Shown here in pieces: positions 34,901-43,868 of a DNA stretch of 59,734 nucleotides. Source of the stretch: Candidatus Gastranaerophilales bacterium. GTDB taxonomy: Bacteria; Cyanobacteriota; Vampirovibrionia; Gastranaerophilales; Gastranaerophilaceae. The position numbers and the translations under genes are program-made. Location of the stretch: contig CAJULR010000044.1 in the NCBI GenBank assembly GCA_910587375.1, positions 1 to 59,734 on the forward strand, written 5' to 3'. The notes under the pieces are model-generated. The model did not search any database. It saw only the letters and a list, made by a program, of their open reading frames with translations, and was not told the DNA's origin. Position 1 is the stretch's first letter; the number at the start of each line of letters is the position of its first letter.

Positions 34901-35750
34901 TGATTTTTGCGATGTCATCACGGTTAATTGTTGTGTTTCTTTCAATTAAAACATTTCCGTCTTTATCTAAAATATCTTGCGCAACGGTTCTGCCTAATAA
35001 TCTGTCTAATAATGGAACGATTACGTTTTCACCGTCCATAATGGCGGTCATTTTAATTGATTTTTCAGTATGGCAATCAGCGTCACGGATAATTACATCC
35101 TGCGCAACGTCAACAAGACGTCTTGTCAAATATCCTGAGTCAGCTGTTTTTAAGGCCGTGTCTACAAGACCTTTACGTGCACCGTATGATGAAATAACGT
35201 ATTCGGTACAAGACAAGCCTTCTTTAAAGTTTGATTTAATAGGCAAGTCGATGATTTGCCCCTGCGCATCTGCCATCAAACCACGCATACCAACAAGCTG
35301 AGATACCTGGGATAAGTTACCTCTCGCACCGGAGAATGCCATCATATAAACAGGGTTTAATTTATCAAAGTTTTCTACAACCTGTTCTGTTAGCCTTGCA
35401 GTTGTTTCAGACCAGGTGTCGATAACCTTTGTATAACGTTCAACCTCTGTAATTTCACCCTTCATATAACGATAGGTTGATTGTTCAATCTGATCTTGGG
35501 CTTCTTTTAAAAGCTGTCCCTTAACAGACGGAACAGAAAGGTCGTGGATTGAAATTGTGGTGCCCGCTTTTGTTGCATATTTAAACCCTAGATTTTTAAG
35601 GTTGTTTGCAAGTTCAGCCGTTTTTGCACCGCCCATTTCTAAATAAATTTGGGCAAGAAGCTTGTTTAAGCCTTTCTTATCCACGGTTTTATTTATGAAA
35701 TCTATATGTTTCTTCTTTTTTGCTGCACTTTCAGGAGTCAAAGTTGTCAT
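31902..35750 (-). CDS. rpoC2: RNA polymerase beta' subunit, C-terminal part (RpoC2)
   Basis: In most bacteria beta' is a single chain; in Cyanobacteria it is split. This 1282-residue part starts where the N-terminal part ends ([20 protein letters not shown]) and carries the bridge helix and trigger loop ([20 protein letters not shown]). A long insertion (roughly residues 370-1000) made of beta-rich, Val/Glu-rich repeats corresponds to the large SBHM insertion typical of cyanobacterial RpoC2. The C-terminal [20 protein letters not shown] clamp element is intact. It forms the active centre with RpoB and RpoC1. It ends beside a bidirectional terminator. Confidence 0.97.
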   Translation of the reverse strand: [1282 protein letters not shown]

Positions 35751-35826
35751 TTTTATTTTTTCCCTCTTTTTTAAAGTTCTTTAAAATTTTTATATTTGGC
35801 GGCCTTTGAAAGCCTGCCCATTAGCC

Positions 35827-37542
35827 TTAGTGGCTTAGGACAGATTTTCTAACCGTTTCGTTAAACATGATTCTTCCTGCAGTTGTTTCAATTCTTCTGC
35901 CTTCTTCATCTCTTACAACGATTTTGTCGTGAAGTTTGATGTTTCCAAGCTCAAGAGCTGAAATTGCGTCCATAAAGTTGTGGAAATAGCCTTTAACAGG
36001 TGCACTTTCATCTTTAAGAATTGTTAAGTAGTAAATACCGAGTACCATATCCTGTGAAGGTGTAATAATCGGCTTACCTGTTGCAGGAGCAAGAATATTG
36101 TTTGTTGCAAGCATAAGCATTCTGGCTTCAGTTTGCGCTTCAATTGAAAGCGGAACATGCACTGCCATTTGGTCACCGTCGAAGTCAGCGTTAAATGCCG
36201 TACATACAAGCGGGTGCAACTGGATTGCTCTGCCTTCAACCAAAATCGGTTCAAACGCCTGAATACCAAGCCTGTGGAGGGTTGGGGCACGGTTCAATAA
36301 TACCGGGTGTCCGTCTACAACCTCTTCTAATATATCCCATACGATGGGCTCTGATCTTTCGATTTTCTTTTTAGCTGATTTAATGTTTTGAACAAGACCT
36401 CTTTCGATTAACTTGTTAACAACAAACGGTTTAAACAATTCAATAGCCATTTCCTTTGGAAGACCGCATTGGTTCAAGCTTAACTGCGGACCAACAACGA
36501 TAACGGAACGGCCGGAGTAGTCAACACGTTTACCCAACAAGTTTTGTCTGAAACGACCTTGTTTACCTTCGATAATATTTGATAAAGATTTTAACGGTCT
36601 TGAATTCGGGCCAACAACGGTTCTGCCGCGACGGCCGTTATCAATAAGAGCGTCGACAGCTTCTTGGAGCATTCTCTTTTCGTTTCTAACGATGATTTCA
36701 GGCGCGCCCATCTCTAAAAGTCTTGCAAGACGGTTGTTTCTGTTGATTACACGTCTGTATAGGTCGTTTAAGTCTGATGTTGCAAAACGTCCGCCATCCA
36801 ACTGAACCATCGGACGAAGGTCCGGAGGAGTTACGGGAAGAACATCCATAATGAACCAGGTGGGCTCTGTTTCAGATTCAATTAAAGATTCAACCAATCT
36901 TAATCTTTTGATTAATTTGGCTCTTTTTTGAACCGAACCACCTGCAGAATCAAGCTCTGCTCTGATATCGTCGGCAAGTTTGCCAAGTTCAATTTCAGAT
37001 AATAATTCTTTAATTACTTCAGCCCCGATACCTACTTTCAACTGGCTGTCTTCGTTTTCAAGAATATAATCTTCATATTCTTCTTCCGTTAAAAGCTGGA
37101 ATTTTCTAAACGGGCTTTCGCCGCCGTCAACTACAACGTAGTTATTGAAATAGATAATCTGCTCTAAATCTTTTAATGTCATATCAAGAAGAAGGCCAAG
37201 ATAGCTTGGAATGCCTTTTAAGAACCAAATATGGCTAACAGGCGCTGCAAGCTTAATGTGGCCTAATCTGTGACGACGCACTTTGGAATCGGTAACTTCA
37301 ACCCCGCAGCGTTCGCAGATAATACCTTTGTGACGTACTCTTTTATATTTACCGCAATAGCATTCCCAGTCTTTTGAAGGCCCAAAGATTCTTTCACAAA
37401 AAAGGCCGTCACGTTCGGGCTTCAAGGTTCTGTAGTTAATGGTTTCGGGCTTTGTAACTTCGCCGTATGACCATTTCAAAACCCTCTCGGATGAAGCTAT
37501 CGAGATTCGTATATAATCAAAATAATCTATGCTTGTTGACAC
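35827..37542 (-). CDS. rpoC1: RNA polymerase gamma subunit (RpoC1, N-terminal beta')
   Basis: The catalytic NADFDGDQM (N451-M459; Mg-binding D453, D455, D457) is intact. The N-terminal zinc site (CYCGKYKRVRHKGIICERCG) and the rudder region (LLGKRVDYSGRSVI) are present. At 571 residues it is somewhat shorter than the about 620 seen in photosynthetic cyanobacteria, mostly at the C-terminus. The start is GTG with GGAG 9 nt upstream. rpoC2 begins 76 nt further down, so the break lies in the usual cyanobacterial position. Confidence 0.97.
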   Translation of the reverse strand: MSTSIDYFDYIRISIASSERVLKWSYGEVTKPETINYRTLKPERDGLFCERIFGPSKDWECYCGKYKRVRHKGIICERCGVEVTDSKVRRHRLGHIKLAAPVSHIWFLKGIPSYLGLLLDMTLKDLEQIIYFNNYVVVDGGESPFRKFQLLTEEEYEDYILENEDSQLKVGIGAEVIKELLSEIELGKLADDIRAELDSAGGSVQKRAKLIKRLRLVESLIESETEPTWFIMDVLPVTPPDLRPMVQLDGGRFATSDLNDLYRRVINRNNRLARLLEMGAPEIIVRNEKRMLQEAVDALIDNGRRGRTVVGPNSRPLKSLSNIIEGKQGRFRQNLLGKRVDYSGRSVIVVGPQLSLNQCGLPKEMAIELFKPFVVNKLIERGLVQNIKSAKKKIERSEPIVWDILEEVVDGHPVLLNRAPTLHRLGIQAFEPILVEGRAIQLHPLVCTAFNADFDGDQMAVHVPLSIEAQTEARMLMLATNNILAPATGKPIITPSQDMVLGIYYLTILKDESAPVKGYFHNFMDAISALELGNIKLHDKIVVRDEEGRRIETTAGRIMFNETVRKSVLSH

Positions 37543-37586
37543 TTATCTGTCTCCTTAATTTTATTTATCTTAATTCACTTTGTTTA

Positions 37587-40500
37587 TTAGTCTTTGAAAG
37601 TTGTTGGTGTTTCAAAGAAATTGATGTTCAAAAGTTCTGAATCCATATCTGATAACACTCTTTTCGGTGCGGATTTTCTAAGATCATCCGTATCAGACAT
37701 CAAATCAACTTCTTCGCCGCCTTTTTTAGCAACCGCAATATCAAGACCGATACTTTGCAATTCGCGAACCAATACTTTAAATGATTCAGGAATACCCGGC
37801 CTTGGAATGTTATCACCTTTAACGATTGCCTCATACGCTCTGCTTCTTCCGTTAACATCGTCTGACTTAATTGTTAACATTTCTTGAAGGGTGTAAGCAG
37901 CACCGTATGCTTCAAGCGCCCAAACTTCCATTTCCCCGAACCTTTGGCCGCCAAATTGAGCTTTACCGCCTAAAGGCTGTTGGGTAACAAGTGAGTATGG
38001 ACCTGTAGACCTTGCGTGGATTTTATCATCAACAAGGTGGACTAGTTTCAATATGTATGAAAGACCAACTGCAACGGGTTCATCAAACGGTTCGCCGGTT
38101 CTGCCGTCATAAAGCGTTACCTTACCGTCTTCTCTAACCCAGTTAAAGCCGGATTCTTTAATACCTTTAATAAGTTCTTCTTTAGTTGCAACCTCGGACT
38201 GCGCAGCACCGTACATTTCATCAAACGGAGGTGCTTCGTAGTGGTTTCCTGTTAGGTATGCTGCCAAACCAAGCAAACATTCATATGTTTGGCCAACGTT
38301 CATACGGGAAGGAACACCAAGAGGGTTAAGAACGATATCAATCGGAGTACCATCAGGAAGGAACGGCATATCTTCTTTTGGAAGAATTCTTGATACAATA
38401 CCTTTGTTTCCGTGACGTCCTGAAAGCTTATCGCCGACAGAGATTTTTCTCTTTTGCGCGATGTATACTCTAATCACTGTGTTTGCGCCCGGAGGAAGCT
38501 CATCGCCTTTTTCACGGTCAAACACTTTAACGTCGACTACTCTTCCGCCTTCACCATGAGGCACGCGAAGAGAGTTATCTTTAACATCTCTTGCTTTTTC
38601 AGCAAAGATTGCTCTTAACAATTTTTCTTCCGGTGGATGTTCAGATTCACCTTTCGGTGTAATCTTACCAACCAAGATATCATCAGCATAAACTCTTGCA
38701 CCGATTCTAACGATACCTCTTTCATCAAGGTGACGAACAGCGTCTTCAGACACGTTCGGAACTTCCCTTGTGATTTCTTCCGGCCCAAGCTTTGTTTGAC
38801 GGGCATCAATTTCGAGCTTTTCAATGTGAACAGATGTGAACACATCGTCATAAACTAATCTTTCGTTAATTAAGATAGCATCCTCGAAGTTGTAGCCTTC
38901 CCAAGGCATATAGGCAACAAGAACATTTTTACCGAGTGCCAGTTCGCCTTTGTGCGTTGAAGCGCCGTCTGCTATAACATCGCCCGCCTTAACCCTTTGT
39001 CCGGCCCTTACAAGCGGCTTTTGGTTAATACAGGTGTCTTGGTTTGATCTTATGTATTTCAATAATTGATATTGATGAACCTTGCCGTTGTCATCTTTAA
39101 TGTGAATTTCTTCGCCGACAACTCTTATAACTTCACCGTCAACCTCTGAAACAGACACCATGCCTGAGTCTTTTGCAGCTCTTTTTTCTAAGCCCGTACC
39201 TACAACAGGTCTTTGAGTGATTAGAAGAGGAACAGCCTGACGTTGCATGTTTGAACCCATCAAGGCACGGTTAGCGTCGTCGTGTTCGATAAACGGAATT
39301 AAAGACGTTGCAACAGAGATAATCTGAATCGGTGAAACGCCGAAATAGTCTACCTTTTTAGAATCGCCCATTGTGAATTCTGAACGATATCTTACAGGTA
39401 TAAAGGGTTCTTTAATTCTTCTGTTTTCATCCAACTCAACGTCTGCAGGCGCCACACGGTAGTTTTCATCTTCATCAGCTGTTAAGTAGTGAACTTCTTC
39501 AGTTACAACACCGTCTTTTACAACAAAGAACGGAGATTCAACAAAACCATAGTCGTTAACCCTTGCGTGAGTTGCAAGAGAACCGATAAGACCTGCGTTC
39601 GGACCTTCAGGTGTTTCAACCGGGCAAATACGTCCGTATTGAGAAGGGTGGATGTCACGAACGGCAAACCCTGCACGTTCTCTCATCAAACCACCAGGCC
39701 CTAAAGCTGAAATACGTCTTTTATGTGTTAACTCTGCCAAGGGGTTTGTCTGGTCCATAAACTGTGACAACTGTGATGAACCGAAAAATTCCTTAATTGC
39801 AGCGTTTAGAGGTTTAACGTTTAACAAGTTCAAAGGTGTTAAAGTTTCAGAATCTTGAAGAGTCATTCTTTCTTTAACAATTCTTTCAATTCTTGATAAA
39901 CCAACTCTGAATTGGTTTTGCAATAATTCGCCAACAGAACGAATTCTTCTGTTTCCTAAGTGGTCGATATCATCCAAAACGCCTTCGTCGTATGTAAGGT
40001 TAATTAAGTATTCAACCCCCGCAACGATATCCTGAACAGTGATTGTTCTTTGGGTTTCAGGAAGGTTCAAGTTTAACTTTTTGTTTAACTTATAACGACC
40101 AACTTTTCCGATATCATATTTCTTCTCATCAAAAAATCTTGCTTCAAGGATTGAACGGCCGCCCGCAGCAGAAGCAGGGTCACCCGGTCTTAATTTTTTA
40201 TAAACTTCAATTAAAGCTTCATCGGTTGAATTTGTTGTATCCTTTTCCAAGGTTTTTTTCAAAAATTCAAAGTGGGTAAACAAAGTTTCCATCTCAACAG
40301 GCGTAATGCCAAGAGCTTTTAACAATGTTGTAGCCAGGATTTTTCTGTTTTTGTCGATTTTAACATACACTAAGTCGTTAGAATCCGTTTCAATCTTAAG
40401 CCATGCGCCCCTGTTTGGAATCAAAGTCGCATTATATAAACGTTTTCCGGTTGGGGAAACTTCTTTTTTATAGTAAATACCGGGAGAACGAACAATTTGA

Positions 40501-40901
40501 GATACAATAACACGCTCTGCACCGTTTACAATGAAAGTACCTTTGTCTGTCATTGTTGGAATGTCGCCGATATATACTTCTTGCTCTTTGATTTCGCCGG
40601 AATCACGGTTTACAAGCCTCATCATAACTTTTAGCTGCTTTGAATAGGTTGAATCGTGAATTCTTGCTTCTTCAATTGTATATTTCGGGTTGTCGAACGT
40701 ATAATTCGGAAGAAAATGGAGTTCCAATCTTCCTGTATAGTCTTTAATAGGAGAAAAAGACAGAAGCTCTTCCTTTAAGCCCTCTTTTAAAAACCATTCA
40801 AACGATTTCTTCTGAATTTCAATCAAATCAGGAAGTTCGCTCAAACGGGTTGGTGGAATGCCCATAGGAGTAACTCTGGTTGCATATTGTGTTGTTGACA
40901 T
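37587..40901 (-). CDS. rpoB: RNA polymerase beta subunit
   Basis: A 1104-residue beta subunit, close to the cyanobacterial length. Conserved parts include GSSQLSQFMDQTNPLAELTH and RRISALGPGG (rifampicin region), KSGRHGNKG-like GDKLSGRHGNKGIVSRIL, and the C-terminal GGKAQFGGQRFGEMEVWALE. The rifampicin-region Asp, His and Arg residues are those of sensitive polymerases. GAGG precedes ATG 40901. Upstream (40902-41140) is AT-rich with no rplJ/rplL, unlike in many bacteria, so the cluster is rpoB-rpoC1-rpoC2 alone. Confidence 0.98.
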   Translation of the reverse strand: MSTTQYATRVTPMGIPPTRLSELPDLIEIQKKSFEWFLKEGLKEELLSFSPIKDYTGRLELHFLPNYTFDNPKYTIEEARIHDSTYSKQLKVMMRLVNRDSGEIKEQEVYIGDIPTMTDKGTFIVNGAERVIVSQIVRSPGIYYKKEVSPTGKRLYNATLIPNRGAWLKIETDSNDLVYVKIDKNRKILATTLLKALGITPVEMETLFTHFEFLKKTLEKDTTNSTDEALIEVYKKLRPGDPASAAGGRSILEARFFDEKKYDIGKVGRYKLNKKLNLNLPETQRTITVQDIVAGVEYLINLTYDEGVLDDIDHLGNRRIRSVGELLQNQFRVGLSRIERIVKERMTLQDSETLTPLNLLNVKPLNAAIKEFFGSSQLSQFMDQTNPLAELTHKRRISALGPGGLMRERAGFAVRDIHPSQYGRICPVETPEGPNAGLIGSLATHARVNDYGFVESPFFVVKDGVVTEEVHYLTADEDENYRVAPADVELDENRRIKEPFIPVRYRSEFTMGDSKKVDYFGVSPIQIISVATSLIPFIEHDDANRALMGSNMQRQAVPLLITQRPVVGTGLEKRAAKDSGMVSVSEVDGEVIRVVGEEIHIKDDNGKVHQYQLLKYIRSNQDTCINQKPLVRAGQRVKAGDVIADGASTHKGELALGKNVLVAYMPWEGYNFEDAILINERLVYDDVFTSVHIEKLEIDARQTKLGPEEITREVPNVSEDAVRHLDERGIVRIGARVYADDILVGKITPKGESEHPPEEKLLRAIFAEKARDVKDNSLRVPHGEGGRVVDVKVFDREKGDELPPGANTVIRVYIAQKRKISVGDKLSGRHGNKGIVSRILPKEDMPFLPDGTPIDIVLNPLGVPSRMNVGQTYECLLGLAAYLTGNHYEAPPFDEMYGAAQSEVATKEELIKGIKESGFNWVREDGKVTLYDGRTGEPFDEPVAVGLSYILKLVHLVDDKIHARSTGPYSLVTQQPLGGKAQFGGQRFGEMEVWALEAYGAAYTLQEMLTIKSDDVNGRSRAYEAIVKGDNIPRPGIPESFKVLVRELQSIGLDIAVAKKGGEEVDLMSDTDDLRKSAPKRVLSDMDSELLNINFFETPTTFKD

Positions 40902-41140
40902 TTAAGTACCTCTAATATATGTAATTACAAATTAATACAAGCTTGTTTTTTATTAAATATTAGTTTTTTGAATTTTTTCAGTTGTTTTTTGCTTCTTTAT
41001 TATCTAAAATGCAATTCTAATCCCATTTTATACAATAATTTTAGCTTAAACCATCTTATCGCGTAAAGGTTTTAAGTCAAGTTTGAAAATTTACAAAAAT
41101 TTACAAAAGACCTGCCCAAAAAAATTCCAAGACAAAAATC

Positions 41141-42154
41141 TTACAACCCTGTTTTTTCATCCAGCTTAAAGTGGTCAATAAGCTGAACTATTGATAAAAG
41201 CTCTTCAAAAAGAGTGTTATATTGCCTAAAATCATCAACGGGCTTATCCAAAGAGCAAAGTGAAAACAAATCTTTTGTGGTGTAAAGCCCAATAAACAAG
41301 TGTCCCATATAAAAAGCACAATAAACTTTATTTGCAAAAAAGGCAGTTTTCAAATTTGTAAGCCTTTCCATAAAACTTGGGGTAATTAAATATCTTGCCT
41401 CAATTTCATCGTTTGTATAAACATCAAACTTCTTTTCAAAATTAACATCTTCTAAAATCGTGCGCTCTAAATGTTTTGCAGGCTTTGAATGCAACAAACT
41501 GTCAGGCCTTATAACCGTATGCCCTTTGAAGTTTTTGTTCATTTTTAATTTTAAAATTACCCCGTCAAAAACAGTGACTGTCTTTTTATCATCCCCGGAG
41601 CCTTCTTCTCTTGTATAGTCGGCCTCAATAATTTCAAAATTAACACCCCTGTGTTCGCCTGTAAAAAAGTCATCATAGCTTGAATTTTCGTAATACGGAA
41701 CAATGCAGGAATTGTTCAAAAGCGAAATGTCGCCCTGATATCTTCCTGAGGCCCAGTATAATTTTCCAAAAGAAGAGCACACCAAAGGCATTACCTTTGT
41801 TTTTATTTTGCGCTCAAAATTTTTTGAAATAATGATTTTTGAAACCATTGCAAAAATGAAAAATGGAACTGAAAATAATATTCCTGCAAGCATTTCCGGG
41901 CAAAACTCTACAATGCCAAAGATAAAAGAAGATATCCCATACAAAATAATTAAAACGCCAAGAAAAACAAAAATCGAAAAAAGTAAATCAGCAATTTTTT
42001 TCTGTTTTAATCTCTCTTTTTCAAAGGGCAAAATCTTAGGTCTTATCTTGGTTTTAAACTTCTCATAAAAATCACACCGCATTTGATAATATGATTTTTC
42101 TTGCGGCTCTTTGGAAACTCTTCTGTGCAAATTTTCCATATTATTTTCTTGCAT
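41141..42154 (-). CDS. DUF3137 membrane protein, paralogue 2
   Basis: A 337-residue protein that is a clear paralogue of its upstream neighbour. Both share SYYQMRCDFYEKF near the start, two adjacent membrane helices (about 50-105), GVxxxILEAxxxR-like strands, FKGHTxxxxxxLLH, LExVNFEKKFDVYxNDEIEA and a C-terminal xFKLDEKTGL. This fits DUF3137, whose function is unknown. I use ATG 42154 right after the paralogue's stop, with CGGGG upstream; a longer frame from 42175 overlaps that gene. With lemA it forms a three-gene operon. Confidence 0.8.
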   Translation of the reverse strand: MQENNMENLHRRVSKEPQEKSYYQMRCDFYEKFKTKIRPKILPFEKERLKQKKIADLLFSIFVFLGVLIILYGISSFIFGIVEFCPEMLAGILFSVPFFIFAMVSKIIISKNFERKIKTKVMPLVCSSFGKLYWASGRYQGDISLLNNSCIVPYYENSSYDDFFTGEHRGVNFEIIEADYTREEGSGDDKKTVTVFDGVILKLKMNKNFKGHTVIRPDSLLHSKPAKHLERTILEDVNFEKKFDVYTNDEIEARYLITPSFMERLTNLKTAFFANKVYCAFYMGHLFIGLYTTKDLFSLCSLDKPVDDFRQYNTLFEELLSIVQLIDHFKLDEKTGL

Positions 42155-42155
42155 T

Positions 42156-43178
42156 TTACAACCCCGTTTTCTCATTTAATTTAAAATAATCAATGAGCTT
42201 TAAAATTGAAATGATTTCGTTATGAAACGTTTCGTATTGGCTAAAATCATAAACAGGCTTGTTGAGCACACTTAATGTGAACAAATCCTTTTTTGTAAAA
42301 AGTGCGATAAAAAGTTTTGAATCATAAAAAGCACAGCTTATTTCATCTGTCAAAAACGCAGTTTTTAAATTATTGAGCCTTTGCATAAAAGCAGTGGTTA
42401 AAAGATATCTCGCTTCAATTTCATCGTCGCAAAATACGTCAAATTTTTCTTCAAAGTTAACATCCTCTAAAACCGTATGTCTTAAAGTTTTTGACGGAGG
42501 CTTGTGCAATATTGTATTTTTGCAAACCAAGGTATGCCCCTTGAATTGTTTATTTAATTCAATTCTTAATACAACCCCTCTAAATGCAGGCCTGTCAGCG
42601 CCCCGAACATTAGAAGCAGCTTCAAGTATATCATATCGGACTCCCTTATACTTTCCTTCAAAAATATCGTCATATTTGCTTATTCCGTAAGGATAAATAA
42701 CAAAGGAATCATCCAAACCGCAAATATGCTCAAGAGAGGCAGCAAGCCTAAGCTGTTCTCTTTCCCGGCTTGGAATTCCAAAAGCAGAAGTTGACATAAT
42801 CGCCCTGCGCATAAGAGGCTGCATAGGGTTTGGCTGTTTCCATTTTAAATCGCCGTAACAAGAACAAACAACAGGCATTATATACGTTTTTATTCTATGT
42901 TCAACAGATTTTGAAACCGTCGTAAACATTCGAGAAATAAAAAGAATAAAAATAATAAAAAATAAAAAGCTTTTGCTCCAAAGAATCAGCACGCCAAGAA
43001 CAACAGCGCAAAACAGCATTTTTTTCATATGGGCATATTGCGCCTGTCTTTCCTTTTCAAAAGGCTCAAGCCTTGGGGTGATTTCGTTTTTAAACTTCTC
43101 GTAAAAATCACACCTCATTTGATAATATGATTTTTCGGGCGATTCTTCAGACGGAGATTTATGTGTGTTATCCTGCAT
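42156..43178 (-). CDS. DUF3137 membrane protein, paralogue 1
   Basis: A 340-residue protein with the same plan as the gene downstream: cytoplasmic N-terminus (YYQMRCDFYEKFKNEITPRL), two membrane helices (about 50-95) and a globular C-terminal domain (DEIEARYLLTTAFMQRLNNL, then SCAFYDSKLFIALFTKKDLF). It has an additional loop around 125-160 missing in the paralogue. DUF3137 genes often stand with lemA. The pair probably arose by tandem duplication. It starts 9 nt after lemA. Confidence 0.82.
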   Translation of the reverse strand: MQDNTHKSPSEESPEKSYYQMRCDFYEKFKNEITPRLEPFEKERQAQYAHMKKMLFCAVVLGVLILWSKSFLFFIIFILFISRMFTTVSKSVEHRIKTYIMPVVCSCYGDLKWKQPNPMQPLMRRAIMSTSAFGIPSREREQLRLAASLEHICGLDDSFVIYPYGISKYDDIFEGKYKGVRYDILEAASNVRGADRPAFRGVVLRIELNKQFKGHTLVCKNTILHKPPSKTLRHTVLEDVNFEEKFDVFCDDEIEARYLLTTAFMQRLNNLKTAFLTDEISCAFYDSKLFIALFTKKDLFTLSVLNKPVYDFSQYETFHNEIISILKLIDYFKLNEKTGL

Positions 43179-43186
43179 TTAATCCC

Positions 43187-43750
43187 CTATTTTAAATAAT
43201 CAGCAGCGTTAATAGCCCTTTTTTCCACTTCGGGTGCTCTAAAAAATTCAGGCGATTTAATTCCCATAGCAGAAGCAAACATTGAAGAAGGGAAAATTTC
43301 AACCGCATTTTTCAGCTCTTGTGCGGCAGAATTGTAAAAACGCCTTGCGGCCGCAACATGCTCTTCAACCTCGTTATATGTTTGAATAGCTTGCAGCATT
43401 ACTTTATCAGATTTAATATCAGGATAATTTTCAAGAGCAACCATAATTTCGCTCATTTTACCGGCGATTTTATTATCAAGTTCAATCCTTTTTCCTAAAT
43501 CCTCATATCCGCGCCCCAGTTCAACTGCTTGGGTTCTAAGTTTTGTAATTTCTTCTAAAAGGGTGTGTTCATGGTCCATAAATTTTTGCGCTATTGTTAA
43601 AATATTTGGAATTAAATCATATCTTTTCTTAAGCTGCACATCAATGCCTGAAAACGCTTCAAGCATTTTATTTCTTTTTTTAATAACTGAAGCATAGATG
43701 TTATAAAAAACTACAGCTACAACAACTAAAATTATTGATATCATTTCCAT
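43187..43750 (-). CDS. lemA: LemA family protein
   Basis: LemA proteins have one N-terminal membrane helix and a cytoplasmic or periplasmic helical bundle; their role is not firmly known. The motifs are present: FSGIDVQLKKRYDLIPNIL, then MDHEHTLLEEITKLRTQA, and ARRFYNSAAQELKNAVEIFP followed by FRAP. At 187 residues the length is normal. AAGGGAAA precedes ATG 43750. It is the first gene of the lemA-DUF3137-DUF3137 operon. Confidence 0.95.
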   Translation of the reverse strand: MEMISIILVVVAVVFYNIYASVIKKRNKMLEAFSGIDVQLKKRYDLIPNILTIAQKFMDHEHTLLEEITKLRTQAVELGRGYEDLGKRIELDNKIAGKMSEIMVALENYPDIKSDKVMLQAIQTYNEVEEHVAAARRFYNSAAQELKNAVEIFPSSMFASAMGIKSPEFFRAPEVEKRAINAADYLK

Positions 43751-43834
43751 ATGAATTTCCCTTTTAAAAAATAATAACCGATTTTAACATATATTAAAGG
43801 CGCATTCAATAAAAATAATAATGTATCTTGTGGA

Positions 43835-43862
43835 TTTAAAAAAGGCAAAAAAGCCGTATAAT
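43835..43862 (+). promoter_or_regulatory. Promoter placed for a leaderless transcript
   Basis: TTTAAA (43835-43840), 16 nt and a perfect TATAAT (43857-43862). The next gene's ATG at 43869 stands at the expected transcription start, with no Shine-Dalgarno between. This points to a leaderless mRNA; the start is inferred. Confidence 0.45.
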
Positions 43863-43868
43863 TTCTTT

